From: Pyrenopolyporus hunteri
Taxonomy: Eukaryota; Ascomycota; Sordariomycetes; Xylariales; Hypoxylaceae
NCBI GenBank assembly: GCA_902806595.1
Contig: CADCXC010000038.1
Span: 868,001 to 932,000, forward strand
Reading direction: 5' to 3'
DNA length: 64,000 nt
Shown here: positions 21,674 to 32,664 of the stretch, one piece after another
Numbering within the stretch: the first letter of the stretch is position 1
How the letters are laid out: each line of letters begins with the position of its first letter
The notes under the pieces: generated by a model
What the model saw: the letters and a program-made list of their open reading frames with translations, nothing else
The model's database searches: none
Told to the model about the DNA's origin: nothing
Position numbers and translations under genes: made by a program

Positions 21674-23482
21674 ATGACGCCCTTCTCTTATAGACCTCTT
21701 GCGGATGAGGGGGATATCCGCCTCCTTCATCTTTTCCCGGGACGAGGCCCCATTCGATGTTTCCTCCGTCACGTTTCGGTGTCTGATGAACTCGATTATG
21801 AAGCCCTGTCTTATTGCTGGGGGGCTCCGACTAAAAAGGTGAAGATTCTGGTTAACGATGCGGACTTCTTCGTGACACGGAATCTTCACGAGGCTTTAAT
21901 CCGGTTGCGAGATGAAAAAGATATAAGAATACTATGGATAGATGCAATATGCATCGATCAAAGCAACATCGCGGAGAAAAACATTCAGGTTCCGTTAATG
22001 CGCGCTATATATGGATCATGTAGTCGCGTGTTAATTTGGCTCGGGGAACAGAATTTTCTCACCAAATCGGCATTTGAAGGGCTTGAGTTTATGGCTTCCG
22101 AAGTCGACGCGGGAAGGCGAGAGAAGTTCAGCCACCGGGACTGGAGGAGCATCAAACGTAAGGAAAGATGGGAGGGTCCCATAGCAAAAGCCCGCCAGGC
22201 TTTAGAGGCGCCTGTGGCCACGGCGGCTTTTCTATCGATATTTGGGCGCCAATGGTTCAAACGGGTTTGGATCATCCAAGAACTGCTTCTTGGTTCTAAC
22301 CCATTGGTTATATGCGGCGGTTTCCAGATCTCCTGGGACAAACTCGAGAAAGCTGATTACATGGACAAGGTTACCGTAGACGTTAACCGATATTTTGCGA
22401 ATCTACGCTACTACCGGCTAATCTGGCGTGATCCGGGATTGAATTTGTTTGATCATATGTTCTGGGGCTGGAAGAACAGTGCCACAGATCCAAGAGATAG
22501 GATATACGCTTTCATGGGCCTGATCTCTGACAGGAGCGTACAGATACCCATTAAAGTCGACTATGCGATGGACGTCGAACAGGCCTTTAACAATTTCACG
22601 ACGCAATATCTCCGGCAAACTCGGAATTTCTGGATCCTTGGCTACTGTAGGGGCGTTAGGTCCTCCGGCTCTTCTTGGACTCTTAATTACGACTATGACG
22701 AAAGCGTCGATCCACCGCCCGAGGAGTCGTTCGGATCCTATGTCCCTTTTAAAGCTGGCGGTGACGTTGCATGCGCGCCTATCTTCAAACAGGATGAGAA
22801 GCTACTCGGGCTTCAAGGATACGAATTCGACTGCGTTACCGGTGTTAGTCCCGAGCCCGATCCGGAGCGTGTTATGAGAGGAAAGCCTACATTCTCGAAG
22901 CAGTTGCGCTTAGACTATATTAGCTCGATCAATTTTATCCGTTTATATATCCACGCGCGGCGGATGTGTAAGATCGACGACGAGAGAACCTATGAACCTA
23001 CTGGCGAATCGATCCGCGACGCTTTATATTACACCCTCATTTTGTGTAAGACCCTGAAAGCCCCTGACGTCCAGCCTGACGATTCCGGGTTAAAACAGCT
23101 GTTTGATGACTTCGATCGCATTGTTGTTAAATCAGCTATATGCACCACCAAATTCGCACGTCAAGCTCTTTTCCCCGCTTACTGCCGATGCATTTTTGGC
23201 ATGTCTCGGGACGCCGATGGCTGGCGTTACGAAGCCTTTGAAGCGTGGACGAACGTTACGACGCGCAGGAAGTTCATTGTGACGAAAGGAGGGTACATGG
23301 GACTGGCTCCGCCAAAGACAGAGATGGGGGATAGATTATTACTGTTACAAGGTCATAAGACACCTGTCGTGGCTCGCCAGGCTGGGTCAAGATGGAAATT
23401 GGTGGGCGACTGTTACTTACGTGGGGTCATGGACGGAGAGGCATTTAATCAAGAACGTTGCGAGGTTATCTGGTTTGAATGA
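21674..23482 (+). CDS. Heterokaryon incompatibility (HET) domain protein
   Basis: Single exon, 602 aa. The HET domain (PF06985) covers about residues 40-205: YEALSYCWG at 42-50, the block ILWIDAICIDQ near 85-95, then RVLIWLGE and WFKRVWIIQELLL. The C-terminus has the usual closing block (FIVTKGGYMGLAPP... GDRLLLLQGH... LVGDCYLRGVMDGEAF), so the protein is full length. HET domains trigger localised cell death when incompatible fungal strains fuse; in the wider family they are associated with TIR-like signalling. No NACHT/WD40 or ankyrin partner domain is fused here, so sensing may depend on another protein. The neighbour 900 bp upstream is a metacaspase. The gene has no visible RIP-type stops and looks functional. 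Confidence 0.92.
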   Translation: MTPFSYRPLADEGDIRLLHLFPGRGPIRCFLRHVSVSDELDYEALSYCWGAPTKKVKILVNDADFFVTRNLHEALIRLRDEKDIRILWIDAICIDQSNIAEKNIQVPLMRAIYGSCSRVLIWLGEQNFLTKSAFEGLEFMASEVDAGRREKFSHRDWRSIKRKERWEGPIAKARQALEAPVATAAFLSIFGRQWFKRVWIIQELLLGSNPLVICGGFQISWDKLEKADYMDKVTVDVNRYFANLRYYRLIWRDPGLNLFDHMFWGWKNSATDPRDRIYAFMGLISDRSVQIPIKVDYAMDVEQAFNNFTTQYLRQTRNFWILGYCRGVRSSGSSWTLNYDYDESVDPPPEESFGSYVPFKAGGDVACAPIFKQDEKLLGLQGYEFDCVTGVSPEPDPERVMRGKPTFSKQLRLDYISSINFIRLYIHARRMCKIDDERTYEPTGESIRDALYYTLILCKTLKAPDVQPDDSGLKQLFDDFDRIVVKSAICTTKFARQALFPAYCRCIFGMSRDADGWRYEAFEAWTNVTTRRKFIVTKGGYMGLAPPKTEMGDRLLLLQGHKTPVVARQAGSRWKLVGDCYLRGVMDGEAFNQERCEVIWFE

Positions 23483-23701
23483 GACAGGTCGGCTTGTACA
23501 ATACCTCGAATTCATCTGTGGCCAGGCCCGCGGCTCGAATAATACTTACAATGGGAAGGGTATCGGGAAAGGATGGGAGCATAAAAAGAGAATATAGCTC
23601 ATTCATGGGGATAAAGCACACCAGCCAAGCTGTATAATCCGGGGGTTTAATACTGCAATTATGGTGAACTATTGCGCGTCTCTCGCTATAATTATAGTGA
23701 T

Positions 23702-23725
23702 TAGTCACTATATCATTAGTGACTA
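23702..23725. repeat. 9-bp inverted repeat next to the transposon-like element
   Basis: TAGTCACTA, spacer of 6 nt, TAGTGACTA: a perfect 9-bp inverted repeat, overlapping a TAGGTAC motif. It abuts the left end of the element at 23735 and may be a second, outer inverted feature or part of a target region. No function is shown. Confidence 0.5.
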
Positions 23726-23734
23726 GGTACCTAC

Positions 23735-24370
23735 CAGTATGGTGGGCCATTCCCCCCAAACCGCCAACCCGCCAAAACAACTGAAAATTGATGACATAAG
23801 CCGTAAAAGAATTCTTAGATGATAAAAACCTATAATTAATTAAATAAAATACGTAAAGATATGTAGTTTAGAGATTTAAATATTTCGAAAATTGATTGAT
23901 TTTATTAAAATTTTTGATTATTTTATTTATTTTTTTAACCTTTTATTTTTTATTTTTGAAGATATTAGTTACCTTATATATGCGTAACTACCCTAGGTAG
24001 GTATCTCCTACCCGTATATCCACTCGGTAGATACGTAGATATTTCTAAAAGAATATTATGATCTTGAAATTGTCAATACCTACATAGCATATCCTTCCTG
24101 CCTTTAAAATGGTATAGCTATACGGCTATAAGCTCTAAACACATGGGAATACCCTCATTACCATGACGATACGTATAGTGAAGTTTCCTTAAGAACCCGC
24201 TAGTCGTATGTTATGTCATCTTTTCTCGCATTATATCATCTTTGTCAATGCCAGACATGCGATTATGTCATCTTTTTTCTAGTCGTCTATACGCATATAT
24301 ATGGCTTATGTCATCTTTTTTTCAACGTTTTGGCGGGTTGGCGGTTTCATGGCAAATGGCCAGCCGTCAC
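23735..24370. mobile_element. Probable non-autonomous DNA transposon (MITE-like) with terminal inverted repeats
   Basis: The two ends carry an inverted repeat: TTTTGGCGGGTTGGCGGTTT at 24328-24347 matches exactly the reverse complement of 23758-23777. The match continues inward: GGCTTATGTCATC at 24303-24315 is the reverse complement of 23790-23802. It continues outward with lower identity (GGCCATT near both borders). The total terminal inverted repeat is about 60 bp. Near the right end there are four direct copies of TTATGTCATC-like sequence (24211, 24231 with one change, 24263, 24306). The interior (about 23800-24060) is very AT-rich with no coding sequence, so it carries no transposase. Exact borders and target-site duplication are uncertain. 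I do not know this element as a named family. Confidence 0.72.
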
Positions 24371-25927
24371 CAGCTCACCTTGTCTTAGCCTGCCACCGTT
24401 CCCCTACTTACGTAATTCGTGCCGTGTCCGCGGACGCGAAGCCATTTACGATTTTACAGTTGTCTAAAGGGAGTTACTTTACTTCAGTACCTTAGTTCTT
24501 AGAAGGTGTGTATGTGTACCCCCAGAATGGATGCCTTATGTTAGGTACACATACTTACATGCATGTATGTACGATACCATAGTTGCTGAGAGCATCTAAA
24601 ACAGAACTATTCGACTTAGGTAAGACTTACGCGGTGGGACTTAGGTGTCATGCGTCATTCAAGTTAAATCGAACATCTTCGAGGTCATCCATTATAGGTA
24701 GTGCACGGAATACACAGATGTATGTACATGATTTACATTATATACCTACCTAAGTATACGCGTGCGAGTAACATTAACCTGCTTATCTTCTCTATACAAT
24801 TTACACTTTAAGTACTAGGTAATACTGATGTATATACATACCTAATTAGTATAGGAGCAGTCGCTCATACGTATTAGTTAGAGTCACGAGCAAGGGATGG
24901 GGCATCACGGGGGTGTGAGGATTGGGCCTCGTAGAAGAGTTTCGGGTAGCTTTGGGCGCCAATGGTTTCGGCCTAGCGGTCACAATCCGCTAAAATTTGC
25001 CCCTCGTTGTTGTTAGACCGGTCCATTTTTGGCTGAACGTGTACTTTGGGCTTGTGTATTACCCCTCCCCCTCTCCCCCTCCCCCTCTATCCTTCCTAAT
25101 TCGCGCTTCGAATCTCCGCTATCTCCCGGGAAGGGGGCGGGGCGAGGGGTTCTTGTCGAATGCGTTGTCACGGTCTAAATTATCCTCAAATCTCCCCCCT
25201 TTCCACTTCGCTCTTCTCGCAACTCTTTCTCATATTCTCTGACCAGACGGACTATTGCTTCGTCAATCTCTGCGCTGGACCTGCATCGCCCATCTGCAAC
25301 ACTTTCATCTTCTGACTACCTGCATACGTCCGTCATACACCTTTCTTTTCCCCCTTTCGACTTTTCGCTCGATCGCCTTAGGCTTGTTCTCTCTTCTCTT
25401 CCCCTGCCTCTTCCCATGTACAATACCCGACCTCTTTCAGGGGTACGGTTTCGTTGGCATTGACCGCTTGTCTGCCGCTCATTGATCGTTTAACAATAAC
25501 CATTGACCATTTACCATTGACAATCGTGTCATATTCCCTGAAAGGAAACAAAAAGGACGGCACGTCCTACGCACTGTGACTTTCTCGTCACGGGTTCTCC
25601 CTTTCAGTGCACAAGCAGAATTCTAGCACTGCTCAAGTACTTAGCATAGTCAATATAACACAGAATTCTTACAGTTGTCGCTTTTATATCATACGCTCTT
25701 CTCCTTCTCTATCCTCTGCAGTCTGACCAGAATCCTCACCTATCCGATCGCAGCTATATCCACCTGGACTTTGCGACAGGCACCAACGGCTTATCCTACA
25801 GCCCTCAGCACATTCAGTTTAATAGCATCAACGGTTGTCTACGAACGAGCAAGATTCATCCGATCGCGGTGAATATTATTAACCCCCCCAGATACCCAAA
25901 CCCCTCTAACAAGCTGCTATCCAGATA

Positions 25928-26734
25928 ATGACTTATACTCAACCCAACATTCAGAACGGCGATGATCTCGCTACGCTGTTTTCTCGGAACTTGACATTGC
26001 AACCTCAGGCAGTTCAGGCCTTTCAAGAAACAGCGAAAAAGCAAGACCAAGAGCCACAAATAATATATTCTATTTCCCAACACTATCATCACTCGGCTCA
26101 CCTCGTTCACCATGATGTGTCGCCGGTCGAGCCCCAGCGGCCGTCTTCGGAACCTCCGCAGACGCAGCAGCCTTCGGCCGAATATATTCTGAGCTCACAC
26201 GGTATCAATTTCGTTGCGCTCTCCTCGGCACAAATGCAGCTCTTTAAGACGGCCGATGATAATCAGAAGCTGCGTTTAATCGAGCTATGGCAAATCTGCC
26301 CGCCGACCAGCACCCAGGAGAATCCAGCTATTGCTTTGACTAGCACCACGATCGAGCAAGAAGAGATGCTGGCCCAACTTCGCTACGAGCGAAGATTGGC
26401 GGAAGAAGAGCAGAAGAACACGATGATGTCCATGGACGGTACACCCCTGACTCCTGTACAGACTGGAGACGGACGTTGGATCGCGACGTGCGAGGTGGAA
26501 CCCTATATGACGTCTGGCTACGAGGCTTTGGCCCGACGTGAGTACGAGGAATCCGCAAGGAGACAGTATGAGGAAGCCATGACGAGGCCCAAGGACGTCT
26601 ACAGCCATTTTGGTACTGCTGTCGGTGGCCCTACCTACCGCCCAGCCACGGACCCGGTTTACGACAATGACTGGATTAGAAGGCAGCAGGCTATGGAGAA
26701 TCAATACGGGGCTTTCCAGCAGATGGAACTATAG
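25928..26734 (+). CDS. Hypothetical protein, unrecognised, Gln/Glu-rich
   Basis: Single-exon, 268 aa. I do not recognise the family. Features: residues 60-90 are Pro/Ser/Gln-rich and likely disordered; a central stretch ending in LRLIELWQICPP is probably helical; a charged coiled-coil-like helix EEMLAQLRYERRLAEEEQ follows; and the C-terminus has repeated REYEESARRQYEEA and a short conserved-looking block TDPVYDNDWIRRQQAMENQYG. There is no signal peptide, membrane segment or cysteine motif. A long pyrimidine-rich region precedes the ATG, as for highly expressed fungal genes. Codon use in the frame and the long open frame argue for a real gene. An additional upstream exon cannot be excluded. 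Confidence 0.7.
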   Translation: MTYTQPNIQNGDDLATLFSRNLTLQPQAVQAFQETAKKQDQEPQIIYSISQHYHHSAHLVHHDVSPVEPQRPSSEPPQTQQPSAEYILSSHGINFVALSSAQMQLFKTADDNQKLRLIELWQICPPTSTQENPAIALTSTTIEQEEMLAQLRYERRLAEEEQKNTMMSMDGTPLTPVQTGDGRWIATCEVEPYMTSGYEALARREYEESARRQYEEAMTRPKDVYSHFGTAVGGPTYRPATDPVYDNDWIRRQQAMENQYGAFQQMEL

Positions 26735-27662
26735 CGTAACTACAAGTGTACATATCCTTTGTCAAATTAGCACAGCACAGGTCAGCAGTTTGTTTTGACT
26801 AGATAGGTAGATACCGTATCTTGCAGGGAAGGGGAACGAGGGATTCGTGTCATATAATGGTGGGTGGTTAAGGCAGGCTGTGGTCTCGCGGAAGGAATTG
26901 TATCCTGGCGGAAATATTCAGATTGGACTGCACGCACATTAATCCATGTCATCACGGGACGGAGTTGAGGATTTCTTCCCCTTTCATAGCTTTATATCTC
27001 TCCTCCCCGTCCCCCGTCGACTTAGTGTATGGCTAACAATTCTGGGTTCCAGAATCGCCCCGGGACATGAACGCTTCCAAGGTATGTGCGTATCCTACAC
27101 CCGCCCCAAAGCCATAGCACACGTCTGTATATCCCCTTTTCTTCTACCCCCGATTAGGACCCTTGGGTCTCTTACCCTTCGCTTCCAGCCAAGCTCGTCG
27201 TCGGTCGAACCCGGTAAGGCTTGTAGTTCCCACCCGCCTCTATTCCCCTTGAATTTCCATCTCTATCATGTTTTTTATTCATACTGCAACCAAGTATATA
27301 CCTAGGTAGCCAAAATAAATAATTATTATCTGTACCTTCTTCATAAACTGTCTTTAAACTATTATTCAGTGATTCTGTGAAGAACATACTCTTGGCTATG
27401 TGCCACAACTCGGATGCGGAGCGTAGAATACTTCTTAGATTTACCACTACGCCAAAATGTCATTTATCTGATAATACGCGTTAAGTCATTTATCTGGTAG
27501 ACCAAAGACAGTATTGGGGCTATATTCATATTAACAAACCCGAACGCAGGCCAAATAAGTCCCTTAAGACTCTTCGTCCTACCGCAAACCCGCCCAATCG
27601 GACGCAGAGAATCAGCCACGACTCTCCTCTTTCGATCCGCCCCGACTCCCCGAGACGTATTC
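26735..27662. other. Convergent intergenic region
   Basis: It lies between the 3' end of the protein at 25928 (+) and the ERJ5-type gene (-). No gene is supported. Two copies of GTCATTTATCTG occur in direct repeat at 27459-27470 and 27485-27496 (26-nt period) next to CGCCAAAAT, which faintly resembles the end of the 23.7-kb element. Confidence 0.45.
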
Positions 27663-29050
27663 CTAGCGTTTCTTATTCCTCTTCTTGGCCTTTCCACTAC
27701 CCTGTTGTGCCTTGCTTCCCGATGCTTTGGCCTTGCTAGGTAGCTCCTCGATACTCTTCTCAAGCAGCTCAAAGTCCTCAGCCGAATCCGTAGATGGAGT
27801 TCGTTGAGGCTGGTCCGATGAGGAGTCTGACAGATCTTCTGCTCCTTGAGTCTCCTCCTCCTCCTCTACCTGTTCGTCCAGGTTGTCGGCGGCCTTAGAC
27901 GTGCCGAATACTCTGCCTAGAGTAGCCGAGTATGCCCAGATCGGAAGCTTGACCAGCGCCGTATCCTTGACCGTGGGTTTCGGGAGTTCGTTGGGCTGGT
28001 ATTCGGTGTTAGCCACAGAACGCACGAAGCAGACGAATAAATGATACTCACATCAAGGAGGAACTCCTCCACGTTTCCGTCGGCGTCCTCCTGCTCGAGG
28101 TACACGTCACCGAGCGAGTCGACAACCAAGACCTTGCCGTTCTCAGCCACGACGCGTTTCCTAGCCCCCGCCGGGCCGGACCCTTGGGACTGCGGCACCG
28201 GCGTCGCGCTCCCGCTCGCCTGCTGCCCGGCGCGGCCTCTGGTGCGGGGTTGGCGTTTACCGTCCTTACCCGACTCCTTACGCGTCTCGCGCTCCTGCAT
28301 CCGCCGCTGCTTGCGGTTCATAGGCATCGGGGGCTGCTGCTGGTCGTCGTCTGCGGCGGGTGCTTGAGCGGGAGGCGGCGTGCCGCGGGCCGGCGTGTCG
28401 ACACCCGGGATGCCGAGGTTGTCGCCCCAAGCAGCCTGTCTCGCAAATTTAATGTACCGCTCGACGAACTCGCGCTGCCGCTTCCAGCTCATGTATAGGG
28501 CCAGGTAGTGGAAGCCGCCGCCGCCCACGAGCAGGCAGCCGAACAGCACGGTGCCCAGCCCCGGCCGGTATCGGCTGTAGTAGTACTCGGTGCCCTTCCA
28601 CACGGGAAATCCGTTCGCCATGAAGTGGTCGTAGCGGGCGCGGCCGGGGCCGCGGAGGATGTTCGCGATGATGGAGAGTCGGGCCTGGCGGTCGCCGGCG
28701 GCTTTCACGGCGGCCTTGATCTCAGAGGGGGTGGGCGACTTGGTCACGGTGACGCCGGGCTTCTTCTTGCCCTTTGCCTTGGCCTTGGCCTGTCTGGCGC
28801 GCTCGGCGGTAAGTTGCTGCTTGACCTTGTCTGGATGTAGGGAGCGGGACTTCGCGCGGTAGGCCTTGTTGATCTCGTCTTGGGTCGCGCGCGGCGTCAC
28901 ACCTAGGAAGTCGTAGAAGGTGACATCGGGTCCTTCGTATTGGGCGATCTCGTCACGCAGGCGGAAGATCTCTCGGTCCTCCTTCGTCCAGGCCGACGTC
29001 AGAGGGGTAAGGACGGCCAGGAGGCCGAGGGAGAGGGTCGAGAACCTCAT
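27663..29050 (-). CDS. ERJ5: ER membrane J-protein, ERJ5-type DnaJ
   Basis: Endoplasmic reticulum J-protein that stimulates Hsp70 (Kar2/BiP) and helps ER protein folding. Exons on minus: 29050-28052 and 27995-27663; intron 56 nt (GTGAGT...GGCTAACACCGAATACCAG); 443 aa. Signal peptide at residues 1-20 (hydrophobic, ending SA/W); J domain at about 43-145 with the diagnostic HPD at 72-74, and a basic Lys/Ala insertion (AKAKAKGKKK) inside the domain; a single transmembrane segment around 163-186 (GTVLFGCLLVGGGGFHYLALYM); then a disordered Gln/Pro/Arg-rich region and the block GKVLVVDSLGDVYLEQEDADG. The second exon ends in an acidic/Ser-rich tract and a basic C-terminus (KAKKRNKKR). Splicing links EEFLLD with PNELPKP in frame, which is the usual ERJ5 reading. 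The call is sound. Confidence 0.88.
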
Positions 29051-30594
29051 GGTCGCATGGAAACTCTTCGTAGGAGCCTGGCCCGGGTGAGGAAGGTGTA
29101 GAGAGAATTAGTAGTTAAAGAAGTCAAATAAATAGTTATTGTCCTAATAGATAACCAGAGGTCATATGCCTGAAAGGCACGTCTAGCCGCAGTGTGTCGT
29201 TCAGTACATCGATTACGTCGTTGATAGTACGCGAGTATATTAAATAGTATGTAGGTGTAAACGTTGAACTCGACGGATTTTTTTATTTTTATTTTTTTAT
29301 TTTTTGGTCCCTTGGGGAATATTCGTGACCCTTGTCTAACAGGAATTGCCAGGTGTCGATAATAGTGTCGCTAGATGCCGATAAGATAAGGGCGAAACGG
29401 CGTGATAACGTTGAATACTGCCAAGCTGGCCTAGATTGCTATAGTACAATACGTCTAACGCTCTGGCTAAGATATACGAAACTGGCAACCTACCGTAACG
29501 TTGAACCTTCTCAGGCTCCATGTCCGTTTAATATCCTTAATTACATCGATATCTAATCGAATATGCCTAAGACGTATTCTGTCTTAAAGATAGGGGTCAT
29601 ATCTCAATTCTATCGTACATCTTCTCAAAAACAACAAGCCTCTAAATCAATAAAAATTGAAATTGAATAAGATGGGCTTCCTAGGACTCCCATAACGCTT
29701 CCTCATTCAATCATATTAGACGCCTGAGGTATTCGCTCCGCTCATCACAAGGTCAATCATATGGCAACGAAAATAGCTCCGTTGTTGGATACCTACCTAC
29801 CTCTACCTATCTAGACTATTTAGGCCGAAGTCCTGGTTTACACGGTGAACGAAGACAAACAGGCATATATCTCATGTGTTCGAAACCTGAGACCGTCAGT
29901 CTACTGACGGTTCACTTCGTAAGATTATATGCGTGCTGGGTCTTCAAGCCCTCTTAGGTACGATATCCGGATCCAAGTTGCCTAGAGCGCAGAGCTTTCG
30001 ATACCCAGTATTTGGCATGCACTACCCACTAAGATCTCAATCTGCCTGTGATGACGATTATGCGACCGCAAGCATGTAGATATTCCCCGTTTCCTAACCA
30101 CTAGCTGCTCAGCGGACAAAACCGCCTATTCCCTCCAATACCTTCGCAATAGGCACTCAACGGAATTTCGAAATACCCTCCGATCAACCCCCCGCCACCA
30201 TATCTAGACATTGTCGCTAAGACTCTCCGGAGGCAGAGATGCTTATTGGTAGGCATGGAAGCATCAACGACACCCTACTGATCCAAAAGGGTTATCGTCG
30301 ACCAGGAACCAATTACCGAAGTGCGGGGAGGCCTAATTCGGAGGTCCACGATCAATAACAGGGGAGATGGCAGCATCGTGTCGTTTTCAGTCCCGGTAGT
30401 GCCTCACCTCCACACGGGGAATTCAGGTATTATAAAAAGTTGGGGTAGCTCTCGAGCCCGGGGTATCTACTCCGCCGTGACCTTACACAATGTAATAATA
30501 GCGTGGTACTTCTCTAGGTCTCCCCGTTTGATTGTTCCTGTATTACAGATTTCCGTTACCTCACTCCTTAACGGGTAGAGTACCTAATATCATC
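29051..30594. other. Intergenic AT-rich region
   Basis: 1,544 bp between divergent genes (ERJ5-type on minus, MFS on plus). Small frames at 29332-29556 and 29336-29521 overlap on opposite strands and have no recognisable domain. A perfect inverted repeat ACCGTCAG-TCTA-CTGACGGT lies near 29891-29910. T- and A-rich runs occur at about 29280-29310. Confidence 0.45.
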
Positions 30595-32540
30595 ATGACA
30601 GCCACTGCAAAGATACCCGAGACGTCCCTCTGGGCGAATCGGAAATGCTTACTCATATGTGCTGTCGTTGCGATAGCAAATATGCAGTACGGTCTAGACT
30701 CAGCTGCGATTGGATCATTGCAAGGTGTGTTTATGATTCTCTTATAGACTTCATATGCTAACTTCAGCAGCAATGCCTGGTTTCCTAGAAGTATTCGGTT
30801 ATAAAGATCCCAGCATGGCAGGCGGGTATGCGATTGAGGTGAGTCGACCTTCACTAGAAACACCTACCCTTCATTATGATAACATAGACATACAGGGTAC
30901 CTTTCAACGGCTGATTGGATCACTATTAACCCTGGGCGCTTTCCTGTCCTCGTTGGTTGCCGGAGCGTTCGCCCATTTCTTCGGTCGAAAGATTGCGCTG
31001 TGGATCGCGTGTGTCCTAAACGCGATTGCCTGTATCATACAGATTTCGTCGACAGGCAAAGTCGCAGTCTACATTGGCCGACTCATCCTTGGTTTGGCCA
31101 ACGGCTTCCTAGTTACCTTCTCTAATATTTATGGTATGCCCTGGTTTCTCCTGAAGGGACTTCACATCCTGTGGCCACTGTGGACTAACGTGGCCGTAGT
31201 ATGTAACGACCTTTTCTAGCCCGTTATGAAGTCCTCCGTGTGCACCAACCCCACGGATCGTATTAACGTGAGCAGACCGCCGAAGCAGCCCCAGCCCACC
31301 TTCGTGCTGTAATGGTAGCACTCTTTTCGGAATGGGTTAATATCGGAAGTATTATAGGGGCAGCGGTGACCAATTCAACCAAGAATCGTTTAGACAAGGC
31401 ATCGTATCAGATCCCACTCGGTGCCCTCTTTATAGTTCCTACTTTCCTATCTATAGGCCTTTTCTTCGTACCCGAATCACCCCGATACCTATTATATAAG
31501 GGTAATACAGAGGCGGCGAGACAGTCACTAATAAAGCTAAGGGGTGATTCGCTTCCCCCCGAGGCTCTCGAACTTGAATGGGTAGAGATGGTGAAGGGTA
31601 TCGAAGAGGAAAAGCAGGCAGCTAAAACAATTGGGCCACTAGACATGTTTAAGGGTAAGTTTGGACTATCCTCTTAGTTAAAGGGGTATTTACTAAAGGA
31701 AACCATAGGGACTGAACTAAGGCGGACACTTCTCTGTTACGGCGTCATCGCGACTCAGACGGGAGCCGGTTCATGGTTTATTATTAGCTATTCGACGTAC
31801 TTCATGATCGTCGCCGGAGTATCTGTCGATGACGCCTTTAAATTCTCAGTTATGACATCTTGTCTGGGATTCATTGGTGTTAATATCGGCATGTACCTGA
31901 TGCGTCACGTCATGGGCCGACGAACCGTATTGATGACCGGGGCGGTCACTCAGGGGTGCGCAATGCTCGGGATGGCCGTTTCCGCGACGGTCGCATATGG
32001 GACAGTCTCTGCTCGCAACTGCGTCATCGCCTTTACCGCACTGTATCAATTCTCCTATAATGCTTTTGCGGGAGACGCGACGTATCCGACAGCCACAGAA
32101 ATGGTTAGCACTAGGTTAAGGTCTTGGTCGGTAGGATCGGCTATCAGCTTGGGTTACTTCCTCGCCTGGCTCACGGGGTTCTGTTCGCCATACTTCATCA
32201 ACCCAGAGGACCTCAACTGGGTAAGTTATACCGAAGAGACTAGTTTCACTCTATCCGATTTTATAGAGATTAGGCTAATCTTATTCAACAGGGAGCTAAA
32301 TATGCCTACATATGGGCTGGTTCAAACTTCTGCTGTTTGATATTCTTTTACTTTTGCCTCCCAGAAACTAAAGGAAAGACGCTGGAGGAAATTGATGAAC
32401 TATTTGCCAACCGGGTGTCTGTTCGAAACTTCAAGACTTTCAAGACCACAATTATGACCGAGGCCCTGAAGGACATCGAGGGCCATAGTATGGGAGCGGA
32501 GAAGAAGTCTGCAGTCGTTGAACATGTAGACGAGCCTTAA
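30595..32540 (+). CDS. MFS sugar transporter (maltose-permease-like), apparently frameshifted
   Basis: Twelve-helix major facilitator of the fungal sugar porter family. Exons as read: 30595-30724, 30771-30838, 30896-31133, 31276-31654, 31709-32220, 32292-32540; about 524 aa if the reading is bridged. Visible family strings: AMPGFLEVFGY, LIGSLLTLGAFLSSLVAG, FFGRKIALWIAC, GRLILGLANGFLVTFSNIY, TAEAAPAHLRAVMVALFSEW, PESPRYLLY and PETKGKTLEEIDELF. The third junction is one base out of phase: the exon ends TAT G before GTATGC while the next exon must start at ACC in phase 0. A one-base insertion near 31133, or an error, would explain it; no in-phase alternative acceptor keeps the conserved order. 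All other junctions fit. It may be a fresh pseudogene or a sequence error; transport activity is not assured. It lies upstream of the lactonase-like gene. Confidence 0.72.
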
Positions 32541-32664
32541 CAGCAACGAAGAGGTATGAATCAATAGATAATGTTCCTGGACTGGAGTTAACAGGGGAGT
32601 TTCCATCCACTACCGTTAGACGCAAAGACCCTAGGTTAAGGTTTGTTAAGCTCAGGAGAACATA

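Larger units (their letters stand above)
23483..25927. other. Intergenic region carrying an inverted-repeat element
   Basis: No supported gene between the HET protein and the protein at 25928. It contains the AT-rich element at 23735-24370 (listed separately) and a CT-rich leader with C/T microsatellite around 25056-25095. A pyrimidine-rich tract continues to about 25480, likely the 5' leader of the next gene. Copies of the TACCTAGGTA-like motif lie near 23725 and 23992. Confidence 0.5.
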
